In this document: positions 45,412-52,308 of the stretch, piece after piece
How the letters are laid out: each line of letters begins with the position of its first letter
Position numbering within the stretch: position 1 is the stretch's first letter
Made by a program: the position numbers and the translations under genes
Notes under the pieces: model-generated
What the model was told of the DNA's origin: nothing
What the model saw: only the letters and a program-made list of their open reading frames with translations
The model's database searches: none
Source of the DNA: DASSUW01 sp963849695
GTDB taxonomy: Bacteria; Actinomycetota; Thermoleophilia; Solirubrobacterales; Solirubrobacteraceae
Assembly (NCBI GenBank): GCA_963849695.1
Contig: CAWKIT010000021.1
Location: 13,762-77,761 of the forward strand
DNA length: 64,000 bases
Direction of reading: 5' to 3'

Positions 45412-47814
45412 TCAGACTCTCGCCGCGGGTTTCTCCTCTGGTGTCGGAGTGACGCTTGGAGACGGCTTGTCGTCGAAGTACCCCGACCCCTCGATACTGA
45501 TGTGCGGCAGGAGCCAGTCGAGCCAGCGAGGCAACCAGAGCGTCGCCGTTCCGGCGACCGTGATCAACGCGGGCACGAACAGGCACACCACGATCGCGTC
45601 GATCGCGACCGCCGTCGCCAGGCCGAGGCCGAACTGCTTGATCGTGGGGTCGCCGTTCAGGACGAAGCTGGCGAACACGCAGAACATGACGGCCGCCGCC
45701 GCCCCGATGATGCGCCCCGAGTAGCCGAGCCCCTCGATCACGGTGGCGCGGGCGCCCTTGCCCTCCTTGAAGTGCTCCTGGATCTGGGTCAGCAGGAAGA
45801 CCTGGTAGTCGGTCGAGAGCCCGAACAGGATCGCGAACATGATCAGCGGGACGAAGCTGACGACGGGTATCGCGCCGTCGAGTCCGATCAGGCTCGTTGC
45901 GAAGCCCTCCTGGAAGACGAGCGTGAGCACTCCGTAGGCCGCACCTACCGAGACGAGGTTCATAACGGCAGCCTGGGTCGGCACCAGGACCGAGCGGAAC
46001 CCGACCAGCAGCACCAGGAAGCTGAGCCCCGCCACGACCAGGATTACCAGTGGCAGCTTGCTGGTGATCTTGTCGGCGAGGTCGACATACGCGGCTGTCG
46101 TGCCGCCGACGTACGCCGTCATGTTCTGGCCCTTGGTCGCCTTCGGAATCGTCGAGTCCCTCAGGCGCGAGACCAGGTTCTCGGTGTCGAGATCGGAGGG
46201 CGATGTCGTGGGAATCAGCGTGTAGACCGCCGCAGACCCGCTCTGGTTGACCAGCGGCTGCGTCACCGACTTGACGCCCTTGGTGTTCTGGAGGTCGGTT
46301 CGCATGGTCTGGAGGCGCGGGTCGGTCGCCGGCTGCTCGGCCTTCTTCTTCTTGTTGGCGAGGTCGGTGGACTGCTGCTGCGTCTGCTGCGTCGCCTCGT
46401 CCTGCGCCTGTTGCTGCGTTGCGCCCTCGGCCTCCGCCTGCTCCTCGATCTGCTGCTGCTGCTGCTGCAGCTGCTGCTCGTTCTGAGAGATCGTGTTGAG
46501 GTTCTTCTGGTCCGGCTTCGCGGGCTTGCTCAGGTCGACGGAGATCAGGAAGGGACCGTTGGTCCCAGCTCCGAAGCCCTTCGTGATCAGGTCGTAGGCC
46601 TGACGCGCGGTCGTGTCGGTCGGCTCTGCCCCGACGTCCTCCTGGCCGAGGCGCATCGACAGCGTGGGGATCGCCATGGCCAGCAGGGCTGCCAGCACGG
46701 CGATCATCACCGGCCAGGGATGGTTCGTGATCCACGTGCCGAACCTCGTCCAGAACCGGGACTGCGTCTGGGCGCGGCGTGCCCGGCCGAACGGCAGCTT
46801 GAGCGCCGAGACGTGCGATCCGAGCAGCCCGAAGAGGGCCGGCAGCAGGGTGAGCGCGGCAAGAATGGCGAAGGCGACTGCGATCGCCGACGTGTAACCC
46901 AGGGTCGTGACCAGCGGGATGTCGGCGACCACGAGGGCCAGAAGTGAGATCGCGACGGTGCCTCCCGCGAACAGGACCGCGCCTCCCGCGGTCGCGCTCG
47001 CGCGCGCTATCGACTCACGCACCTCCATACCCTCAGCGACCTGTGTGCGGTGCTTGGTGACGATGAACAGCGAATAGTCGATCCCGACGGCGAGCCCGAT
47101 CATGGTCGCCAGCGTGGGTGCGGTGGTGGGCACGTCGGCGATGTGGCTGAGCAGCGTCACGGCGCTCAGGCCGCAGAGCAGGCCGAGCACGGCGGTGACG
47201 ATCGGCAGCCCCATCGCCACTGCCGAGCCGAACACGAGCAACAGGATCACCATCGCGGCCAGGATCCCGATCTTGTCGCTGGCCCCTGTGTCCGGCTTGG
47301 ACAGCTCCTGGCCGACATAGCCGCCGACAGCCACCTGGAGCCCCGCCTTCTTCGCCGGGTCCGCGGCGGCGAGCACGGCGTTGGCCTGGTCGTCCGTGAT
47401 CGACCCCTGGCTGACGTTGAGCGACACCGATATGTAGCCGATCTGCTTGTTCTTGCTGAGCGCGCCGGACCCGGCGTCGCTCAAGGGGCTCACGGCGGCC
47501 GTCACGTGCGAGTTCTTCTTGAGGTTGGTCACCGACGAGCTGATGGCCTTCGAGTACTTCGAGTCGGTCAGCTTCCCGCTGCTGGTGGCGACGACCAGCG
47601 GGTTCGATCCGTAGGCCTGGGTCGGGAAGCGGTCGCTCAGGACATCGGTGGCGCTCTGGCTCCCGGTGCCGGGCAGGGTCACGTTGTTGGTGGTGTCCGA
47701 GCCGGCCTGGTTGGCGGCGATCACGAGCGCGACGACCAGTACGAGCCACAGCCCGAGCACCACAAAGCGCCAGCGCGCGCACGCACGGCCGAGTTTGTAA
47801 AGCAGGCCGGTCAT
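45412..47814 (-). CDS. MMPL/RND-family transporter (copy 1, intact end)
   Basis: An 800-aa proton-driven exporter of the MmpL type. It has two halves, each a periplasmic loop plus a bundle of membrane helices, with GLAVGIDYSLFIVTKHRTQ and FGLSTDYQVFLLTQIQEHF as the two conserved helix motifs (Asp-Tyr pairs). The second loop carries a coiled, Gln-rich insert (QQLQQQQQQIEEQAEAEG). The native C-terminus is GSGYFDDKPSPSVTP followed by EEKPAARV. Likely substrates are lipids or hydrophobic drugs. This is the left gene of a tandemly duplicated block, and only this copy keeps its own end. Confidence 0.88.
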   Translation of the reverse strand: MTGLLYKLGRACARWRFVVLGLWLVLVVALVIAANQAGSDTTNNVTLPGTGSQSATDVLSDRFPTQAYGSNPLVVATSSGKLTDSKYSKAISSSVTNLKKNSHVTAAVSPLSDAGSGALSKNKQIGYISVSLNVSQGSITDDQANAVLAAADPAKKAGLQVAVGGYVGQELSKPDTGASDKIGILAAMVILLLVFGSAVAMGLPIVTAVLGLLCGLSAVTLLSHIADVPTTAPTLATMIGLAVGIDYSLFIVTKHRTQVAEGMEVRESIARASATAGGAVLFAGGTVAISLLALVVADIPLVTTLGYTSAIAVAFAILAALTLLPALFGLLGSHVSALKLPFGRARRAQTQSRFWTRFGTWITNHPWPVMIAVLAALLAMAIPTLSMRLGQEDVGAEPTDTTARQAYDLITKGFGAGTNGPFLISVDLSKPAKPDQKNLNTISQNEQQLQQQQQQIEEQAEAEGATQQQAQDEATQQTQQQSTDLANKKKKAEQPATDPRLQTMRTDLQNTKGVKSVTQPLVNQSGSAAVYTLIPTTSPSDLDTENLVSRLRDSTIPKATKGQNMTAYVGGTTAAYVDLADKITSKLPLVILVVAGLSFLVLLVGFRSVLVPTQAAVMNLVSVGAAYGVLTLVFQEGFATSLIGLDGAIPVVSFVPLIMFAILFGLSTDYQVFLLTQIQEHFKEGKGARATVIEGLGYSGRIIGAAAAVMFCVFASFVLNGDPTIKQFGLGLATAVAIDAIVVCLFVPALITVAGTATLWLPRWLDWLLPHISIEGSGYFDDKPSPSVTPTPEEKPAARV
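46450..46479. repeat. CTG triplet run in the MMPL gene
   Basis: Six CTG units, then CAG, CTG, CTG, encode on the minus strand the Gln run of the MMPL periplasmic loop. Copy 2 has the same unit number at 53416-53445, so the run has not changed length since the duplication. Confidence 0.8.
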
Positions 47815-47970
47815 GCGAACTTTTCACCGCCGATGGGATGAGGAGGGCGTGTCGTGCCGACAACCGTATGCCGTGCAAACGAGGCGTGCAACCGTGGGCC
47901 GTCCCTTTCATCTCCGCAAGCGACCGCCAGGCCGTCTCATCCCGGCGCCGCCAGGGCCGATGGCGAAGCG

Positions 47971-48855
47971 TCAGCCGTCGGTGGCGGCGCCGGCGCCTCC
48001 CAGGTCCCGGTTCTCGGGCACGAACTTGCTGGCCGTGAAGGTGGCGCCCTGCGGGTCGCTGAGGACCGTCATTCGCACCCACGGCGCGTCGAACGGCGGC
48101 ACGAGCACGCGGCCGCCCAGCTCGCCGGCGCGCGCGGCGATCGCGTCGGCGTCGTCGACGCCGAACGTGACGCCCCAGTGCGCCGGCGTGTCGGACTGGT
48201 CGTCCGAGATCGGGTTGAGGCTGGCGACGACGTCCTCGAACCGCGCCGGGGCGCCCATCGCGGCCATGTTCTCCCGCATTCCCGGGGTGCGCTGCTCGAG
48301 GAAGTCGCCGTAGCCGGCGAGCGCCCACATGGGCGCTCCGCCGACATCGAGGATGTCCCAGCCGAAGACGGCGCCGTAGAACGAGGCCGCGCCCTCGCGA
48401 TCGCGGGAATTGAGGTTGTTGAAGTTCAGCGCGCCGTGCTCGTTGACGACTGTGGCGCCCCGGTGCGCCTTCGGCTGCCAGGCGCAGAAGGCGGCGCCGG
48501 CCGGGTCTGCGAACACCGCCATTCGCCCCGAGTCGGGCCCCACCTCGTCCGGCTCCATCAGCACGGTGCCCCCCGCCGCGCGGACCTTGGCGGCCGTCGC
48601 GTCGGCATCCTCGACCCACACGTAGGTGTTCCAGGTCGCGGGCTGCGCGCCGCCCTCGGGCTGGGAGGAGACGGCGGCCACGTCGCCGCCGCGGATCCGC
48701 GCGATGAAGTACCGGCCGGGCGAGTCGGGCGGCATGACGTCCTCGAACTCCCACCCGAACAGGCCGCTGTAGAACGCGACGGCTGCCTCGGGGTCTGGCT
48801 GAGTTGTGTCGATCCAGCACGGGACTCCGGGGATGTAGCGGTCACGCTCGCTCAT
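47971..48855 (-). CDS. Two-domain VOC (glyoxalase/bleomycin-resistance fold) protein, copy 1
   Basis: 294 aa with two tandem VOC domains. The first begins GVPCWIDTTQPDPEAAVAFY with FGWEFEDVMPPDSPGRYF and GRMAVFADPAGAAFCAWQP. The second has GAASFYGAVFGWDILDV and RMTVLSDPQGATFTASKF. Two-domain proteins of this type (CFP32-like) often bind small molecules; some are hydroxyacylglutathione-like enzymes or resistance proteins. The function here is not known. It lies upstream of the MMPL gene on the same strand, which may suggest a shared export/detoxification role. Confidence 0.85.
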   Translation of the reverse strand: MSERDRYIPGVPCWIDTTQPDPEAAVAFYSGLFGWEFEDVMPPDSPGRYFIARIRGGDVAAVSSQPEGGAQPATWNTYVWVEDADATAAKVRAAGGTVLMEPDEVGPDSGRMAVFADPAGAAFCAWQPKAHRGATVVNEHGALNFNNLNSRDREGAASFYGAVFGWDILDVGGAPMWALAGYGDFLEQRTPGMRENMAAMGAPARFEDVVASLNPISDDQSDTPAHWGVTFGVDDADAIAARAGELGGRVLVPPFDAPWVRMTVLSDPQGATFTASKFVPENRDLGGAGAATDG

Positions 48856-48889
48856 GGATGCTCCTGTTCGCTCGACGACCCGCAGGACC

Positions 48890-49177
48890 CTACGGGCGAA
48901 CTAGGTCAGGATCTGTCCCCAACTCAGCCACCTCGGTCGCGGGCCGCTCGAACGGCAGCCCGGCGGCGGTGGCCGCCTCCTGCGCCGTGGCTGCGTGTTC
49001 TGCCTCGAGCAGCACGTAGCACGTCTCGTCCGCGGGCACGAACAACGAGCGCAGATGGCGCACCCGCGTGCCCTCGCGCGTGAGCCGCTCGGCCGCGCGG
49101 CGCGTGCGCTCGACTCCTCGCTCGAGCGCAGCCTCGTCGCCCCGGGCCACGTACAGCTCGACGATGTATTTCCCCAT
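48890..49177 (-). CDS. DUF4242-like small protein, copy 1
   Basis: A 95-aa protein: MGKYIVELYVARGDEAALER, then HLRSLFVPADETCYVLLEAE, and PATEVAELGTDPDLVRP. The opening strand and the FVPADETCYVLLEAE motif fit the DUF4242/SCO4226-type ferredoxin-like fold, some members of which bind nickel. It precedes the VOC gene by about 35 bases on the same strand. Confidence 0.65.
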   Translation of the reverse strand: MGKYIVELYVARGDEAALERGVERTRRAAERLTREGTRVRHLRSLFVPADETCYVLLEAEHAATAQEAATAAGLPFERPATEVAELGTDPDLVRP

Positions 49178-49202
49178 GCCGCCGACGGTAGAGGCAGACC
49201 GC

Positions 49203-50162
49203 CTATGAGGAAATCACGGAAACCCTCACACTTTCGTGGACGGTGGAGCTGGGCGCCGGGCGCCGTCTGAGCCGCGTCACGAGCGCGACGAGGCCCGGCG
49301 GCAGCCGGCCGTCGGTCGACAGCCACGAGCCGGCCAGGATCAGCAGGAGCCCGGCCACGGCGCCCGCGCCGAGGCGCTCGTCGAGCACCGCGACCCCGAG
49401 CGCGACCGCGACCACCGGCGCGACGTAGGTGATGACCAGCGCGCGCCCCGGGCCCGCCTCGGCGACGAGCGCGCCGTAGAAGACGAACGCCGCCGCGGTG
49501 CAGAACAGCCCGAGCACGGCCAGCGAGAGCAGCGCCGAACCGGAGGGCACGGCCGCCGGCGGATCGACCGCAACCGCCGGCAGCAGCACGATCGCCGCCA
49601 CCGCAAGGGCCGCGCCCATCGACGCGCGCGGGTCGAGGTCGGCGAAGTGGCGCTTGAGCACCATCGGGCCGACCGCATAGCAGAAGGCGGAGACCAGGAT
49701 CATGAGCGCTCCGAGCAGCTCGTCGGCTCGGCCGGCCACGTCGATCCCCATCAGCGCGACGACGCCGGCGAGCCCCAGCAGCAGGCCCGCGAGGCGCGCG
49801 CCGGTGGCGCGCTCCTCGGCATCGAACCGCAGCGCCAGCAGGGCGACGAACAGCGGCGCGGCGGCGATGATGATCGCCGCCAGCGAGGAGCTCACGTGCT
49901 GCTCGCCGGCCGCGATGAGCGGGAACGGGACACAGATCTCGACGACCGCGAACACAGCGATCCAGCGCCAGCGGCCGCTCAGCGAGCGCAGGACGCCGGC
50001 GCGCCACGCCAGCCCGAGCAGCACGACGGCGCCCAGCACCACCCGCACCCACGCCAGGAACGCCGGCGGCACGCCGTCGTCGACGGCGATCTTGATGAAC
50101 AGGTACGGCATCCCCCACAGGGTCGAGACGGCGGCGAACGCCACCCACGCGCGTGCGCTCAT
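49203..50162 (-). CDS. EamA-family (DMT) transporter, copy 1
   Basis: A 319-aa ten-helix permease (MSARAWVAFAAVSTLWGMPY; SLAAIIIAAAPLFVALLALR; GLLLILAGSWLSTDGRLPPG) with two EamA repeats. It is divergent from a LysR regulator with 39 bases between, the usual regulator-target arrangement. The protein is identical to the copy at 56171-57130. Confidence 0.85.
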   Translation of the reverse strand: MSARAWVAFAAVSTLWGMPYLFIKIAVDDGVPPAFLAWVRVVLGAVVLLGLAWRAGVLRSLSGRWRWIAVFAVVEICVPFPLIAAGEQHVSSSLAAIIIAAAPLFVALLALRFDAEERATGARLAGLLLGLAGVVALMGIDVAGRADELLGALMILVSAFCYAVGPMVLKRHFADLDPRASMGAALAVAAIVLLPAVAVDPPAAVPSGSALLSLAVLGLFCTAAAFVFYGALVAEAGPGRALVITYVAPVVAVALGVAVLDERLGAGAVAGLLLILAGSWLSTDGRLPPGLVALVTRLRRRPAPSSTVHESVRVSVISS

Positions 50163-50201
50163 GACCGCAAGTGAAGCGCATCGGTCTCATAAGCTCGGTG
50201 C

Positions 50202-51089
50202 ATGACGCTCGACCCGCGGCTGCTGCGCGCATTCGTGACGCTCGCGGGCGAGCTTCACTTCGGCCGCGCCGCTGCGCGCATGCACGTCACGCAGCCCGCG
50301 CTCAGCCAGCAGATCGCGAGGCTCGAGCGCCAGCTCGGCGTCCGCCTGTTCGACCGCACGCGCACGCGGGTCGAGCTGACCGAGGCGGGCGCGGCGGCGC
50401 TCGAGCCCGCGCGCACGGCGGTCGACGCCGCCGCGGCGGTGGAGGAGATCGTGCGCGGCCACGCCGAGGGCGAGACCGGCGAGCTGCGGCTCGGCCTCTC
50501 GCCCGGCGTGCACTACGTCGCCCAGTCGCTCCTGTCCGAGTTCGCCCGCCGCCGGCCCGCGGTGCGGGTGCGGGCGAGCCAGGACAGCTCCGGCGCACTC
50601 GCCGAGCAGGTCGCCGACGGCCGGCTCGACCTCGCGATCGGGTTCTGCACCGAGCCGCGCGCGGGCGTCGAGTGCGAGCCGCTGCGCGACGAGCCGGCGG
50701 TGCTGGCGGTGGCGGGCGACCATCCGCTGGCCCGGCGGGCGAGCGTTGCGCTCGCCGACCTCTCCGGCGAGACGTTCGCGCTGGTCGACGCGCGCGACGG
50801 CGCCGGCTACAACCGCGCCGTGGTCGAGCGCTGCCGCGCCGCCGGCTTCGAACCGCGAACGCGCCCCGACCCGCACGGCCCGATGGCATGGGAGACGGCG
50901 GTGCGGAGCGAGGGCTGCGTCGGGCTCACCACCCGCTCGGCGGCGCCCTCGACCGCCCGCGGAGTGCGCCTGCTGGAGCTCGACCCTCCCGCCGGCTTCC
51001 CGCTCGAGCTCGTTCAGCCCGCCGCTCCCGAGACGGCCCGCCGGCCGGCCGCGCGGGCGTTCTCCGCGCTCGCGCGCGAGCGCGCGTGA
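50202..51089 (+). CDS. LysR-family transcriptional regulator, copy 1
   Basis: A 295-aa regulator. The N-terminal winged helix is LLRAFVTLAGELHFGRAAAR, MHVTQPALSQQIARLERQLG and RLFDRTRTRVELTEAG. The effector domain follows from about residue 90 (ETGELRLGLSPGVHYVAQSL). It probably controls the divergent EamA gene. Copy 2 differs at one residue (LADLSGE here, LAELSGE there). Confidence 0.88.
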   Translation: MTLDPRLLRAFVTLAGELHFGRAAARMHVTQPALSQQIARLERQLGVRLFDRTRTRVELTEAGAAALEPARTAVDAAAAVEEIVRGHAEGETGELRLGLSPGVHYVAQSLLSEFARRRPAVRVRASQDSSGALAEQVADGRLDLAIGFCTEPRAGVECEPLRDEPAVLAVAGDHPLARRASVALADLSGETFALVDARDGAGYNRAVVERCRAAGFEPRTRPDPHGPMAWETAVRSEGCVGLTTRSAAPSTARGVRLLELDPPAGFPLELVQPAAPETARRPAARAFSALARERA

Positions 51090-51108
51090 TCGCTAGGGTC
51101 AGCCGGCT

Positions 51109-52308
51109 ATGGATGCCGCCGCGCTCGAGCGCCTCGCCGACCTCGTCGTCGGCTTCGGCGCCAACGTTCAGCACGACCAGATCGTCGCCGTCAGCTGCGA
51201 GCCCGGTAAGGAGCCGCTGGTGCGCGCGATCGCCGCCAGCGCCTATCGCCGCGGCGCGCGGTTCGTCGACGTCGCCTGGTTCGACCCGTGGGTCAAGCGC
51301 GCGCGGATCGAGCACGCGCGCGAGGAGACGCTCGAGTTCGTCCCCGAGTGGTACGGCTCCCGCGTGCTCGCGCTGGGCGACCAGCGGGCCGCGCGGATCG
51401 GGTTGACGGGGCCGTCGGCGCCGGGCCTGCTCGAGGACCTCGACCCCGTGCGCGCCGGCAAGGATCGGCTCCCGGCGGTCAAGGAGTCGGGCAGGGTCGT
51501 CAACGACCGCACGACCAACTGGTCGGTGATCCCGGCGTCGTCGCCGGCGTGGGCCTCGCTCGTGTTCCCGGATCTCCCGGTCGAGGAGGCGCAGGCAGCG
51601 CTCGACGACCGGCTGCTGCACGTGCTGCGGCTCGACGAGGACGACCCGATCGCGGCGTGGCGGGCACGCGCCGACGCGCTCGTCTCGGTCGCCGGGCGCC
51701 TGACCGAGCGCGGGTTCGACGCGCTGCACTACGAGGCGCCGGGCACCGACCTGACGATCGGCCTGTTCCCGGGGGCGCGCTGGCAGGCGGCGCGCTTCGA
51801 GACGGTCGACGGCATCGAGCACATGCCGAACCTGCCGACCGAGGAGGTGTTCACCTCCCCGGACCCGCAGCGGGCCGACGGCCACGTCACCTCCAGCAAG
51901 CCGCTCGTGCTGGCCGACGGGACCGTCGTGCGCGGGCTGCGGGTGCGGTTCGAGGGCGGGCGTGCCGTGCAGATCGACGCCGACACGGCGCAGGGCACGA
52001 TGCGCACGATCGCCCAGCACGACGACGGCGCGGCCCGGCTCGGCGAGGTCGCGCTGGTCGACGCCGAGGGCCGCATCGGCAAGCTCGACACGGTCTTCTA
52101 CGACACCCTGATCGACGAGAACGCCGCCAGCCACATCGCGCTCGGCCAGGCGTTCCCGTTCCTGGTCGACGAGCCCGCGCTAGAGCGCGTGAACGAGAGT
52201 CAGATCCACATCGACTTCATGATCGGCTCGCCGCAGATGACGGTCACCGGCATCACCGCGGAGGGCGCCCGCGTCCCGGTTCTCGTCGAGGGCCGCTGGC
52301 AGATCTGA
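51109..52308 (+). CDS. M29-family aminopeptidase, copy 1
   Basis: 399 aa of the AmpS/aminopeptidase T family. GANVQHDQIVAVSCEPGKEP is in the N-terminal domain. LTIGLFPGARWQAARFETVD, HMPNLPTEEVFTSPDPQRAD and NESQIHIDFMIGSPQMTVTG are the characteristic C-terminal segments that bear the Glu/His/Asp metal ligands. It removes N-terminal residues from peptides in the cytoplasm. It follows the LysR gene by 19 bases on the same strand. Copy 2 differs at two residues. Confidence 0.88.
   Translation: MDAAALERLADLVVGFGANVQHDQIVAVSCEPGKEPLVRAIAASAYRRGARFVDVAWFDPWVKRARIEHAREETLEFVPEWYGSRVLALGDQRAARIGLTGPSAPGLLEDLDPVRAGKDRLPAVKESGRVVNDRTTNWSVIPASSPAWASLVFPDLPVEEAQAALDDRLLHVLRLDEDDPIAAWRARADALVSVAGRLTERGFDALHYEAPGTDLTIGLFPGARWQAARFETVDGIEHMPNLPTEEVFTSPDPQRADGHVTSSKPLVLADGTVVRGLRVRFEGGRAVQIDADTAQGTMRTIAQHDDGAARLGEVALVDAEGRIGKLDTVFYDTLIDENAASHIALGQAFPFLVDEPALERVNESQIHIDFMIGSPQMTVTGITAEGARVPVLVEGRWQI

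Noticed and set aside
46450..46479. CTG run as a CRISPR or regulatory repeat
   Set aside because: It is an in-frame Gln-coding triplet run inside a transporter gene, with no spacer structure.
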